From NCBI RefSeq assembly GCF_008281175.1, contig NZ_CP036524.1, positions 3,472,001 to 3,536,000 on the forward strand: a stretch of DNA of 64,000 bases, in the 5' to 3' direction. This document shows, piece after piece, positions 42,526 through 51,352 of this stretch (position 1 is the stretch's first letter; each line of letters opens with the position of its first letter). This stretch comes from [Clostridium] hylemonae DSM 15053 (lineage in GTDB: Bacteria; Bacillota; Clostridia; Lachnospirales; Lachnospiraceae). Position numbers and translations under genes: made by a program. The notes under the pieces were generated by a model, which was not told the origin of the DNA, made no database searches, and worked only from the letters and a program-made list of their open reading frames with translations.

Positions 42526-42529
42526 CGTA

Positions 42530-44059
42530 CTAATCCTCCTCAATGGCTTTGATTTTTTTGTTCATCTGATGTCTGTAGTCCCATATTTCCTGATTATGTA
42601 TTCTGACTCTTTTGTATAATTCATAGATAAGGTCATATTTTTTTACATTTCCTGGATCCGGGTGAAAAACTCGCTTAAATTTACAGGCCTTTTCCGCCGC
42701 CTCGTCATAATCTTTATACAGCCCCTGGCTTACCCCTGCCATCAGGGCAACGCCCTTGGCCCCCAGTTCTTCCCCGGAAGGTATCATTACTTTCATGCCT
42801 GCTACGTCTGCGATCATCTGTGCCCATACGGGACTTTTCGCCCCGCCTCCCGCCAGGTAGATCGTTCCTCTTTTGTCTACATTGCGCAGACAGTCTCTGA
42901 TAGAAAGGCTGATTCCTTCATACACCGCCCGGATCAGATGTTCCCTCGTCGTGACCTGGCTGATGCCAAAAAAGCTGGCTCTCGCATAGGGATGGTAAAA
43001 CGGCGCCCTCTCCCCCGCAACGCTGATGTACGGATGGTACACGACACCGCCGCATCCGACCGGTATACTGTCCACGATCTTGTCTATCTCCTTAAAGTCT
43101 TTTGTGAGAGATATATTGCTGAGCATCCAGTCAATATTCGGCGTCCCGTTAAGCGTAGGCTGGAGTTCCACGAACAGCTCTCCGATCGGATGCTTTTCAT
43201 ATCTGGAATTCGGCGCCCCAAATTCACAGTCTTCCTTCTTCATCACGATCTCACTTGCGCACGTAGTGCCCAGAATGACACATACATCCTTCTCATGGAT
43301 CGCCCCAAGCCCCACCGCTGTGGCTGACGTGTCCAGGGCGCCCGCGATCACCGGTGTGCCCCGTCTCAGTCCGGTCTCATCTGCAAAGGAGTCCAGAATT
43401 GTTCCGACGACCTCATCAGACCTTACCGGAGCAGGAATACACCTTCTGTATTCATAGACACCAAGCTCCTTCATAAGCTCTTCCGCTATCGTCCCGTCTT
43501 TGACGTCTATGAGGGAGGTCAGGCTGTCTGTGATCTCTGTCCTGATCTCCCCGGTCATTTTAAACCGTATCCAGTCCTTGCAGAATATCATGTATCTGGC
43601 CTTATCAAGTATTTCTCTGCGGTTGTGCTTCATCCATTTTAAGAGAACCATCTGGTTGCCCAAAAGGGGCGGCGTTCCCGTCGTCGTGTGATAGAGTTCT
43701 CCCACTTCCGGGCGCTCCTGCGTGATCGCTTTCACCTCGTCCACTGCCCTGCCGTCACACCAGAGTATGGCGTTCTGTACTGGGTTCCCATCTTTATCGA
43801 TGAGCCAGCACCCTTCCCCCTGCCCCGTCACGCCGATGGCAGCCACTTCCTCCCCGGAAGCCGCGCCTGCCTCCATCACCCCTTTTACACACTGTTTTAC
43901 CTTTTCCCATACGAGAAGCATATCCTGCTCCACCTGGTTTGCGGCGCCGTTGATCGTCCGGCTCTCCCTGCTCGATACACTGACTTCATTGCCGCATTCG
44001 TCGAATAATACCGCCTTTACATTTGATGTTCCCACGTCGATCCCAAGAATATATTTCAT
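42530..44059 (-). CDS. FGGY-family carbohydrate kinase (first gene of the operon)
   Basis: Two ATGs are adjacent (44062 and 44059); the second sits better with GGGAGG and gives 509 residues. The fold is FGGY: YILGIDVGTSNVKAVLF, AIGVTGQGEGCWLID, ILWCDGRAVDE, GALDTSATAVGLG and LAGGGAKSPVWAQM. Its style resembles gluconokinase/xylulokinase homologues of Clostridia. It heads the five-gene operon, directly downstream of a promoter with paired ACATTTGT-type operators and of the SorC gene. Confidence 0.9.
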   Translation of the reverse strand: MKYILGIDVGTSNVKAVLFDECGNEVSVSSRESRTINGAANQVEQDMLLVWEKVKQCVKGVMEAGAASGEEVAAIGVTGQGEGCWLIDKDGNPVQNAILWCDGRAVDEVKAITQERPEVGELYHTTTGTPPLLGNQMVLLKWMKHNRREILDKARYMIFCKDWIRFKMTGEIRTEITDSLTSLIDVKDGTIAEELMKELGVYEYRRCIPAPVRSDEVVGTILDSFADETGLRRGTPVIAGALDTSATAVGLGAIHEKDVCVILGTTCASEIVMKKEDCEFGAPNSRYEKHPIGELFVELQPTLNGTPNIDWMLSNISLTKDFKEIDKIVDSIPVGCGGVVYHPYISVAGERAPFYHPYARASFFGISQVTTREHLIRAVYEGISLSIRDCLRNVDKRGTIYLAGGGAKSPVWAQMIADVAGMKVMIPSGEELGAKGVALMAGVSQGLYKDYDEAAEKACKFKRVFHPDPGNVKKYDLIYELYKRVRIHNQEIWDYRHQMNKKIKAIEED

Positions 44060-44130
44060 CATACAGCCTCCCGAAAACGTTTATGAACCGCTCTTTTGTT
44101 TTCCAATTCAACTTGTTATCTTTCAAAGAT

Positions 44131-44163
44131 GTGACATATGTAATATTATATTACATTTGTAAT
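44131..44163. promoter_or_regulatory. Paired ACATTTGT-type operator ahead of the FGGY operon
   Basis: GTGACATATGTAAT (44131-44144) and ATTACATTTGTAAT (44150-44163) are two copies of one imperfect dyad; their cores start at 44135 and 44154, 19 bases apart. They lie just downstream of the -10 element, a repressor position. The same pair arrangement recurs at 53970-53999, 58771-58801 and 60031-60063. Confidence 0.75.
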
Positions 44164-44166
44164 TTC

Positions 44167-44194
44167 AGTATAGCACCTTGTGTATTTTTGTCAA
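44167..44194 (-). promoter_or_regulatory. Promoter of the FGGY kinase/dehydrogenase operon
   Basis: On the minus strand TTGACA (44194-44189) and TATACT (44172-44167) are spaced 16 bases apart, immediately upstream of the operator pair. Confidence 0.75.
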
Positions 44195-44244
44195 TTCCTT
44201 TCCACAAAATAAAGCGGACTAGTCCACTTCAATTTCCTATATAA

Positions 44245-44283
44245 CAAAAAAAGCGCTACCTGAAAATCAATTCAGATAACGCT
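44245..44283 (-). terminator. Terminator of the SorC gene
   Basis: AGCGCTACCTGAA (44252-44264) pairs with TTCAGATAACGCT (44271-44283), with a G-T pair and minor mismatches, and is followed on the minus strand by a T-run. Confidence 0.88.
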
Positions 44284-44312
44284 GTACGTTCCCCTTCGGA
44301 TATATTTCAATT

Positions 44313-45245
44313 TTAAAAGCTGTCCATAACTTGTCTTGCGGTCGTCACGTCTACGATCAGCGTGTTTATCGTTCCTGTGCACAGGGCGGCCTGTATTGCC
44401 TCTACCTTCTGTGCGCCGCTGGCGATAAGGACTGTATTCTTGATACCTTTCAGACATTCCATGTCTGCGTTTAAAAGTCTGTCGCTTAAAGGGCAGTTAT
44501 CCCAGCTGCCGTCTTTCCGGATCGGGTTCATGGCGATATCTCCCACAAATCCCTGTTCTCTTAAGATACGCACATCGTTTCTCGTGATATGTCCCCTTGT
44601 ACACATAGTTGACTGCTCCGTGAGCTCTCCCACTCCGAGCAGCGCCACATCGCACTTCTGCATCAGCTCACACGAAACTCTGATACTTCTCTCCTGCATC
44701 AGCCATTTTTTCGTCTCCGCGTGTTCCACCACAACGGGCGCATACAGCATATAGCTGGGACAGTCCAGCCTGTTTGCAAGCCCTCTGGCAATTTCGTCCG
44801 ATTTCTCCACTAGCTCCTCTATGTTCTGTGCCCCGATAAGCTGAACTACCCGGCACTCACTTCGCCTTTTAAATTCCATCTGCTTTACTACTTCCGACAG
44901 AGTATGTCCCCAGGATACCCCTATAATATCTCCCTGCCTGATATTTTCATCCAGATACTGGGCCGCCACATTGGCAACTTTATAGATAGCCGTACTGCTT
45001 TCCCCGTAATCTTCTGTAACGAGCACCTCCTTCAGTCCAAAGCGTTCCTCCATTCTGCATTCCAGCTCAACGTTGTCCCTCTCGTAGCCGTGGATATTAA
45101 TATTTACAACATCCAGGTCAATGAGAGAACTTATGATCTGATTCACCTTCTGTCTTGTAAAAGACAGGCGCTTTGCGATCTCATCCTGGGTCATCCCCAA
45201 AGTGTAATACCAGTATGCTATTTTAATGTACAGGTTTCTTTTCAT
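44313..45245 (-). CDS. SorC-family sugar-responsive transcriptional regulator
   Basis: This 310-residue regulator has an N-terminal helix-turn-helix (KIAYWYYTLGMTQDEIAKRLSF) and the SorC/DeoR C-terminal sugar-phosphate-binding domain (GVSWGHTLSEVV, VVQLIGAQN, CDVALLGVGEL, VLIASGAQKVEAI, INTLIVDVTTARQVM). SorC proteins are tetrameric and control polyol, sorbose, erythritol or gluconate-type operons. It lies between two catabolic operons and is the only complete sugar-type regulator in the 38-61 kb region. It is the likely reader of the paired motif at four promoters. Confidence 0.92.
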   Translation of the reverse strand: MKRNLYIKIAYWYYTLGMTQDEIAKRLSFTRQKVNQIISSLIDLDVVNINIHGYERDNVELECRMEERFGLKEVLVTEDYGESSTAIYKVANVAAQYLDENIRQGDIIGVSWGHTLSEVVKQMEFKRRSECRVVQLIGAQNIEELVEKSDEIARGLANRLDCPSYMLYAPVVVEHAETKKWLMQERSIRVSCELMQKCDVALLGVGELTEQSTMCTRGHITRNDVRILREQGFVGDIAMNPIRKDGSWDNCPLSDRLLNADMECLKGIKNTVLIASGAQKVEAIQAALCTGTINTLIVDVTTARQVMDSF

Positions 45246-45291
45246 AGTGCCTCCTCGTTACAAATATATCTCAATCTATCTTTGTAGTTAA

Positions 45292-45321
45292 AGTATAACA
45301 CTGGTCATTAAATTTTGCCAA
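45292..45321 (-). promoter_or_regulatory. Promoter of the SorC gene
   Basis: On the minus strand TTGGCA (45321-45316) and TATACT (45297-45292) are spaced 18 bases apart. No ACATTTGT pair is evident here. Confidence 0.6.
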
Positions 45322-45335
45322 TCATTGTTTACAGT

Positions 45336-45378
45336 CAAAAAAACCCAAAAATGCCCGCCGGTGGGCACTTTTGGGTTT
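45336..45378 (-). terminator. Terminator of the ABC/dehydrogenase/DhaKL operon
   Basis: AAACCCAAAAATGCCC (45341-45356) pairs with GGGCACTTTTGGGTTT (45363-45378) and runs into further T on the minus strand. It lies 26 bases past the dhaL stop. Confidence 0.9.
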
Positions 45379-45404
45379 TTCTGTTCCGCTGCCTTTTATG
45401 TGTA

Positions 45405-46043
45405 TTATATCATCTTCAATATTCCTTCTGCCATCGCCTTCAGTATAATACAGCAGGACGCCGCTCCGGCGTCCAGAACTCCTCTGGAGCGCTCGCCCAG
45501 CCGGCTGGAACGCCCGAATCTGGCAACCATGTCCTTTGTGCTGTCCCGGCCGGCTTCCGCCGCGGCCGACATCTTCACAAGCGCCTCCTTGTAATCCTCC
45601 CCCGCTTCATGAGCCGCCTTCACCGCGTCCACAGCCGGGGACAGCGTATCTACCAGTGTCTTGTCGCCTACCTTGGCCTCCACGATCCCCTGAAGGCCTG
45701 CAAGGCCGGCCGCCAGCATATTCCCGAAGTCCTCCACTCTGATGTCCTCCAGCTCTTCCCCTGCTTCCGCCATATCCATAAATATCGTCCCGTAAATAGG
45801 TCCCATGGAACCGCCGATCTCATTGAGAAGGATCATTCCGAGTTCATCGAGCCCCTCCGTGAAGCTGAAGTCTTTGTCCGCGAAACGCTGCTCAAACACG
45901 GAGAATCCTTTGTTCATATTCATGCCGTGGTCTCCGTCTCCGATGAGTCCGTCCACTTCGCCGAGATACGCTTTGTTATCCTGAACAGCCTTTACCATAT
46001 TCATGAGAACCGGTTTCCCGTCTGCATTTTTAAATGTATTCAT
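45405..46043 (-). CDS. dhaL: DhaL-type subunit of a dihydroxyacetone-type kinase
   Basis: This 212-residue all-helical nucleotide-binding subunit has the GLIGDGDHGMNMNKG signature for ADP/ATP-Mg binding and GGSMGPIYGTIFMDM. In the PTS-linked enzyme, DhaL-ADP is recharged by DhaM; in ATP-dependent enzymes the equivalent domain is fused to DhaK. Here DhaL is a separate gene 21 bases after dhaK and no dhaM is visible in the window. It may serve dihydroxyacetone or a tetrulose such as erythrulose. Confidence 0.9.
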   Translation of the reverse strand: MNTFKNADGKPVLMNMVKAVQDNKAYLGEVDGLIGDGDHGMNMNKGFSVFEQRFADKDFSFTEGLDELGMILLNEIGGSMGPIYGTIFMDMAEAGEELEDIRVEDFGNMLAAGLAGLQGIVEAKVGDKTLVDTLSPAVDAVKAAHEAGEDYKEALVKMSAAAEAGRDSTKDMVARFGRSSRLGERSRGVLDAGAASCCIILKAMAEGILKMI

Positions 46044-46064
46044 TTTATTTTCCCCTCCTGCCGT

Positions 46065-47060
46065 CTATTTTTGTTTCAGCCCCATACTGTACGCCGGCAT
46101 ATCGATCAGTTCTTTCAGTTCTTCATCCAGCTTCATGACCGTCAGGGTCGCGCCCATCATCTCAAGTGATGTAAAGTAATTGCCTACATACGCTCTGTGG
46201 ATCAGGATCCCTTTTTCTTTCAGAAGCCTGTCGATCTCATCATATAAGACATACAGCTCCATGACAGGTGTGGCGCCGAGTCCGGACACGAGGACTACCA
46301 CTTCATCCCCTTCCGTGAACGGATAATCAGGCAGAACGACATCCACCATTCTTTTCGCCATCTTGTCTGCCGTCTCAAGCGGGCAGACCTCGATCCCCGG
46401 CTCCCCGTGATGGCCGATCCCGACTTCCATCGTCCCGTCTTTGATCTCAAAGTTCGGATGGCCTACAGCCGGAAGCGTACACGGTGTCAGTCCGATACCG
46501 ACGGAACGTGTATTGTCAATGGCTTTCTGGGCCGCCGCGATCACCTCGTCCAGGTCTCCGCCTTTGGCCGCCTTCGCTCCTCCTACTTTCCACATGAGGA
46601 CCTCCCCGGCCACGCCGCGGCGTTTCTCTCTCTCGTCTTTCGGCGCGGAGGCGACGTCATCGTTGGCCACTACTGTTTTCACGGTGATACCCTCTTTTTT
46701 GGCCATCTTTACAGCCATCTTTACATTCATGTTGTCACCGGAGTAGTTGCCGTACAGACAGGCCACTCCTTTTCCCTGGTCTGCTGCCCTGCAGGCGTCG
46801 AGAAAAGCCGCCGCCGTAGGTGAAGAGCAGATTTCTCCCACCGCCGCCGCGTCGCACAGATTCTCTCCCACATATCCTATAAAGGCCGGTTTATGTCCGG
46901 AGCCTCCCCCTGTTACGACGCCGACCTTTCCTTCCGGAATATGTTTCGCCCTGACGACTCTCGGATTCTTTGCTGCCTCCACGATATCCTCATGTGCCTT
47001 CAGGAAGCCTTTCAGCATTTCGTCTACTATGTTATCCGGGTTGTTTAATATACGCTGCAT
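46065..47060 (-). CDS. dhaK: DhaK-type substrate-binding subunit of a dihydroxyacetone-type kinase
   Basis: This 331-residue subunit binds the keto-sugar covalently through a histidine. Family motifs: VVTGGGSGHKPAFIGYVG, YSGDNMNVKMA, and VGIGHHGEPGIE with the candidate His. It lies 13 bases after a zinc alcohol dehydrogenase that could make dihydroxyacetone or erythrulose from a polyol. DhaK-family enzymes with tetrulose substrates (L-erythrulose kinases) are known from tetritol catabolism. The exact substrate is open. Confidence 0.9.
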   Translation of the reverse strand: MQRILNNPDNIVDEMLKGFLKAHEDIVEAAKNPRVVRAKHIPEGKVGVVTGGGSGHKPAFIGYVGENLCDAAAVGEICSSPTAAAFLDACRAADQGKGVACLYGNYSGDNMNVKMAVKMAKKEGITVKTVVANDDVASAPKDEREKRRGVAGEVLMWKVGGAKAAKGGDLDEVIAAAQKAIDNTRSVGIGLTPCTLPAVGHPNFEIKDGTMEVGIGHHGEPGIEVCPLETADKMAKRMVDVVLPDYPFTEGDEVVVLVSGLGATPVMELYVLYDEIDRLLKEKGILIHRAYVGNYFTSLEMMGATLTVMKLDEELKELIDMPAYSMGLKQK

Positions 47061-47073
47061 ACACGTTTCCTCC

Positions 47074-48165
47074 TTATGCTTCCATATCCGGAACGAGAAT
47101 CACTTTCATCGCCCCATTTTCACCTGTCTTGGCAATGTGGAATCCTTCTTCCCATTTCTCCAGCGGAAATTTATGAGTGACAACGCCTTCTGTCGGAAGC
47201 TTTCCGCTGCCGATCCATTCGATGACCGTGTCATAACAGAACGGACTCAGATGTACGCCGAGAAGATCCAGCTCTTTCCTGTCGGAAATAATGGACCAGT
47301 CTACCGTTACCGGCTGTCCGAATACGGAGAATTCTACAAAACGCCCCATCTTGCGGATCGCGTCCAGCCCCTGCTGTACACTTGAAGGATGTCCGGTTGC
47401 TTCTATATAGATGTCGCAGCCGTAGCCTCCTGTCATCTCTTTGATTTTTGCGACAACGTCCTCTTTTGCAGGATTCATTGCAATATCCGCTCCGAATTCT
47501 ACTGCTTTTGCAAGACGAGTTTCATTCATGTCCAGTACGACAAGACATTTCGGGTTTGCCTGTCTCAGGGCGCCGACCATCCCGAGACCGAGTGTTCCCA
47601 CGCCCGAGAGTACAACGAAATCTCTCGGTGTCACCTGCGCCCGTTCCACACAGTGGAAGGAACAGCCGTAAGGCTCGATCAGAGCAGCCTGTTCCAACGG
47701 CATATCTGCCGGCACGAGATAAGGGATCGCCTCTTTCGTAAGCTTCACATACTCTGCCATGCCGCCGTTTACATTATTCTGAAAGCCGAACAGATCATGT
47801 TTCTCACACATCCAGTGGCGGCCTGTCTTACAGAACATACACTCCCCGCACGGCACGATCTGTTCCGGACATATCCTGTCCCCGATCTTCCAGTTTCCCT
47901 TTACTTTATCTCCCATCTCCACGACAGTCCCCACAAATTCATGGCCGGGGATCATCGGTTCTTTTATGTATTTCGCCTGCCCGTCAAAGCCCCAGAAGCT
48001 GGCTGCCCCGGCGTAGGCTTTTGTATCCCCCGCGCAGATACCGCACGCCTCGACTTTCAGGATCATCTCCCCTTCGCCTGCTCTTGGCGTATCGACCATC
48101 TCAAATCTGTAGTCGCCCGGAGCATAGGCGACGATCGCTTTCATTTTTTCAGGTAAATTGCTCAT
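47074..48165 (-). CDS. Zinc-dependent polyol dehydrogenase (erythritol/threitol or sorbitol type)
   Basis: This 363-residue medium-chain dehydrogenase carries the catalytic-zinc motif CGICAGD with GHEF, the structural-zinc cysteines in CGECMFCKTGRHWMC, and a Rossmann loop GVGTLGLGMVG. It shares long C-terminal segments (EATGHPSSV, FVEFSVFG, VDWSII.DRKELD) with the dehydrogenase at 55158-56243, so the two are paralogues. Directly upstream of dhaK-dhaL and downstream of an ABC importer, it likely oxidises an imported polyol to a ketose, which DhaKL phosphorylates. Confidence 0.88.
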   Translation of the reverse strand: MSNLPEKMKAIVAYAPGDYRFEMVDTPRAGEGEMILKVEACGICAGDTKAYAGAASFWGFDGQAKYIKEPMIPGHEFVGTVVEMGDKVKGNWKIGDRICPEQIVPCGECMFCKTGRHWMCEKHDLFGFQNNVNGGMAEYVKLTKEAIPYLVPADMPLEQAALIEPYGCSFHCVERAQVTPRDFVVLSGVGTLGLGMVGALRQANPKCLVVLDMNETRLAKAVEFGADIAMNPAKEDVVAKIKEMTGGYGCDIYIEATGHPSSVQQGLDAIRKMGRFVEFSVFGQPVTVDWSIISDRKELDLLGVHLSPFCYDTVIEWIGSGKLPTEGVVTHKFPLEKWEEGFHIAKTGENGAMKVILVPDMEA

Positions 48166-48197
48166 AATAACTACCTCCTTCTGATGGATAACTTGCT

Positions 48198-49319
48198 CTA
48201 TTCTCGAATACGTTCTCCTGTCTCAATGTCAAACAGGTGCGTCTTCTCTCCCCGGACTTCCAGTTTAATGATATCGCCGCTCTTATACCGGGTCTCATCA
48301 TCTGTGATGAGCATGAGCAGCGCCTCGCCTACGTGGATGCCGATGCGCCGTTCATCTCCCAGATTCTCGAATGTGGCGACCTCCTCCGGCGTGCCCACGG
48401 AATCCGCTCCTCCGATCAGTACATCCATCGGGCGGACTCCCATCTTACATCTGAACCCGGCGCTCACTACGTTATGGTATCGTTCCGGAACCGCGATCTT
48501 CAGGTTACTGTCCTGGAAGGTAAAGAAGAAGTGCCCTTCATCCGCGGTTATTGTCGTCTCGAGAATATTCATCGGAGGCTCTCCGATAAAGGAAGCGACA
48601 AATTCATTTACCGGATCGTCGTACACCTGCGCCGGCGTGCCGAACTGCTGAAGCACGCCAAAGTTGATGATGGCGATCTTATCTGCCAGTGACATTGCCT
48701 CCAGCTGGTCATGGGTCACATAGACGGTCGTACATTTGATGTCATTGATGAGGCGCTTTATCTCCGTACGCATAGCCTGGCGCGCCTTCCCGTCCAGATG
48801 TGACAGCGGCTCATCCATGAGAAGCAGCTCCGGCCGGCGGATAATGGCCCGCGCGATATTCACACGCTGTTTTTGACCGCCGGAGAGCTTCACCGGCATT
48901 TTATCCAGCAGATCGTCACACTGCATCAGAGGGGCGATCTCCTGCACCCGCTTGTCGATCTCTGCCTTGTCGACGCCTTTTGCCTTTAAGTTAAACGCAA
49001 TGTTGTCATATACGGTAAGCGGCGGATACATGGCGTAATCTTCAAAGGCAAGCCCGATATGCCTGTCTTTTGGATGGAGCTTGTTCACGAGCGTATCTCC
49101 GATATAAATATCTCCTTTTGTGATATCTTCCAGTCCTGCGGTCATACGCAGAGTTGTCGTCTTGCCGCACCCGGAGGGGCCTAACAGGGCTATGAATTCT
49201 CCCTGCTCACATACGAGATTCAGATCATTTACGGCATAGTCATTCTGTACGGCATTTTTCTTCTTTTTGCCGTTATTTTCATAACGCTTATAAAGGTGTT
49301 CAATTCTTAATCCGGCCAT
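48198..49319 (-). CDS. Carbohydrate ABC transporter ATPase (MalK/UgpC type), second of two
   Basis: This 373-residue ATPase has Walker A GPSGCGKTTTLR, signature VKLSGGQKQRVNIA and Walker B LLLMDEPLSHLD, followed by a C-terminal TOBE/regulatory domain (about residues 245-373, with MGVRPMDV). It lies just after a second, different MalK-type ATPase. Importers with two distinct ATPases are known for glycerol and related polyols (GlpST type). It is followed 32 bases later by the polyol dehydrogenase. Confidence 0.92.
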   Translation of the reverse strand: MAGLRIEHLYKRYENNGKKKKNAVQNDYAVNDLNLVCEQGEFIALLGPSGCGKTTTLRMTAGLEDITKGDIYIGDTLVNKLHPKDRHIGLAFEDYAMYPPLTVYDNIAFNLKAKGVDKAEIDKRVQEIAPLMQCDDLLDKMPVKLSGGQKQRVNIARAIIRRPELLLMDEPLSHLDGKARQAMRTEIKRLINDIKCTTVYVTHDQLEAMSLADKIAIINFGVLQQFGTPAQVYDDPVNEFVASFIGEPPMNILETTITADEGHFFFTFQDSNLKIAVPERYHNVVSAGFRCKMGVRPMDVLIGGADSVGTPEEVATFENLGDERRIGIHVGEALLMLITDDETRYKSGDIIKLEVRGEKTHLFDIETGERIRE

Positions 49320-49323
49320 ACTC

Positions 49324-50475
49324 TTACCCCTCCTGTTCCGTCAAAGCCAGCACCGCGGCTTCGTTGTATCTCGTCAAATATTCTTTTGTCTCTGCGTCAA
49401 AGAACATAGCATAATTAAGTTCCATATCTACATATATATCCTGGTCGATCCTCACAGTAAGGCCGTTTGGGGCGATCATGCGAAGCTGCAGGCCCTCAAG
49501 TTCCGCCACGATAACTGACTTGTTCCCGATACTTTCATAGCTGTAAACGGTACATTTCAGATATCCTTCCTTCGGCTCAAAAGAGTATTTCAGATTCTGG
49601 GGTCTCATGCCGATATCAACATTTTCACAGCCGAGCTCATCCAGTTTCTCAAAGAGTTCAAAATCATCGGGCAGTCTGTAGCTTTTATTTCCAGCTTTCA
49701 TGTCAAATGTATAGGAATCCCCGTCTTTTTTCAGCGTTCCGGCGATCAGGTTGATCTCCGGATCCCCCATAAGCTGGGACACGAATTCGTTGCGGGGCAT
49801 GTAATAAATCTCATCACCCGTGCCGATCTGTACGATCTTTCCTTGATTTACAATGGCGATCCTGTCCCCCAGAGACATGGCTTCCATGAAATCATGCGTT
49901 ACATAAACGCTCGTCGTCCCAAAGTTTGCCTGGATCTCTTTCAGCTCCGTACGCATGGAATTGCGAAGCTTCGCGTCCAGATGCGCAAGCGGCTCATCCA
50001 TCAGATACACCCGCGGGGAACGAACGAGGGCGCGCCCCATGGCGACACGCTGTTTCTGTCCGTTGGACAGCTGGCTTGGAAGGCGCTTAAGAAGATAATC
50101 CATCTTCATCATCTCGGCCACTTCCTGTATCTTCTGTCTGATATACTCTTCATCCTTTTTGTATAGCGGGCTCCTAAGCGGAGACGCCATATTATCATAT
50201 ACTGTCATCTGTGGATACAGCGCATAGTTTTCAAATACCATGGCAGTATCCCTGTGTGCGGCGTCTGTCAGGTTCATCACTTCCCCGTCAAATTTTACAA
50301 CACCTTCCTCCGGTATCTGGATCCCCGCGATACAGTTGAGAATGGTCGTTTTTCCCGCTCCTGCAGGGCCAAACAGTACAAAGAACTCTTTGTCTTTTAT
50401 ATCCAGAGAAATGCCATCCAGAGCCGTAACTTTTCCGAATTTTTTCGTAACGTTTTCTAATTGTATTCTTGACAT
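49324..50475 (-). CDS. Carbohydrate ABC transporter ATPase (MalK type), first of two
   Basis: This 383-residue ATPase has Walker A GPAGAGKTTILN, a signature in which one Gly is replaced (SQLSNGQKQRVAMG) and Walker B VYLMDEPLAHLD, then a regulatory domain with IGMRPQNLKYSF. The LSNGQ form differs from the partner's LSGGQ, suggesting an asymmetric heterodimer. It starts 10 bases after the inner permease gene and ends 4 bases before the second ATPase. Confidence 0.92.
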   Translation of the reverse strand: MSRIQLENVTKKFGKVTALDGISLDIKDKEFFVLFGPAGAGKTTILNCIAGIQIPEEGVVKFDGEVMNLTDAAHRDTAMVFENYALYPQMTVYDNMASPLRSPLYKKDEEYIRQKIQEVAEMMKMDYLLKRLPSQLSNGQKQRVAMGRALVRSPRVYLMDEPLAHLDAKLRNSMRTELKEIQANFGTTSVYVTHDFMEAMSLGDRIAIVNQGKIVQIGTGDEIYYMPRNEFVSQLMGDPEINLIAGTLKKDGDSYTFDMKAGNKSYRLPDDFELFEKLDELGCENVDIGMRPQNLKYSFEPKEGYLKCTVYSYESIGNKSVIVAELEGLQLRMIAPNGLTVRIDQDIYVDMELNYAMFFDAETKEYLTRYNEAAVLALTEQEG

Positions 50476-50485
50476 ATTCTCACAC

Positions 50486-51307
50486 CTATCCCTTCACTGC
50501 ACCAAAACTCAGGCCTCGCACCAAATGTTTCTGTATACATAATGCGAATATGATCGCGGGTAACGCAGATACAGTCGCCGCAACGGCCAGCTGTCCGTAA
50601 TGGGCGCTGTCTGTTCCGAGGAACTTTGTGATGGCAACTGTTATCGGCTGAACGTTCGTACCGGCCAGGATCAACGGGAACGTGAAGCTGTTCCATGCGA
50701 AGATAAATGCCAGAAGCGCGGCAGATACGAGTCCCGGCTTTATAAGAGGCACAAGCATCTTAAAGAAGATCTGGTACCATGTGTAACCGTCTACCTGGGC
50801 CGCATGTTCGATCTCAACTGAAATATCCTCAAAATATCCCCTCACCACCCAGATGAGCAGAGGCATACAGATCAGCTGATATACCCATATAAGCCCGAAA
50901 TAGGAATCATAGATGCCCAATTTCTGGAAGAGCATAAACAGAGGCAGCACTACGAGGATCTCAGGCGCAAATTTAAAAGACAGTATCTGGAACGCGATGT
51001 CTTCCTTTTTCTTAAAATTATATCTCGCCAGCGCGTACGCGGCAGGAACTCCCGCGACAACGGAGACGGCTACCGCGCCTCCCGCGACGATCAGACTGTC
51101 TAACATATATTTCAGATAGTCCGACTGGAATATGACTGCTCTGTAATTGTCCAATGTAGGGTTGAATACAAATGTCGTTGTATACATCTGCGCATCGGGC
51201 TTGATTGTCAGGATAAGCATCCATAACAATGGAAACAAAGCAAAAATCGTATATATGACTAACAGTAAATTCTGGACGACACGGCCCAGCATTTTTTTAC
51301 TTTCCAT
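50486..51307 (-). CDS. Carbohydrate ABC transporter permease (MalG type)
   Basis: This 273-residue permease has six hydrophobic segments and the EAA-loop region VEIEHAAQVDGYTWYQIFFKMLVPL. It pairs with the MalF-type permease encoded 45 bases upstream and with the two ATPases downstream. Both length and motif are those of CUT1-family sugar and polyol importers. Confidence 0.93.
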   Translation of the reverse strand: MESKKMLGRVVQNLLLVIYTIFALFPLLWMLILTIKPDAQMYTTTFVFNPTLDNYRAVIFQSDYLKYMLDSLIVAGGAVAVSVVAGVPAAYALARYNFKKKEDIAFQILSFKFAPEILVVLPLFMLFQKLGIYDSYFGLIWVYQLICMPLLIWVVRGYFEDISVEIEHAAQVDGYTWYQIFFKMLVPLIKPGLVSAALLAFIFAWNSFTFPLILAGTNVQPITVAITKFLGTDSAHYGQLAVAATVSALPAIIFALCIQKHLVRGLSFGAVKG

Positions 51308-51352
51308 GTTTTACATCCTTTCTGACTCTGTATTTTATAACTGTTCCTGCAC

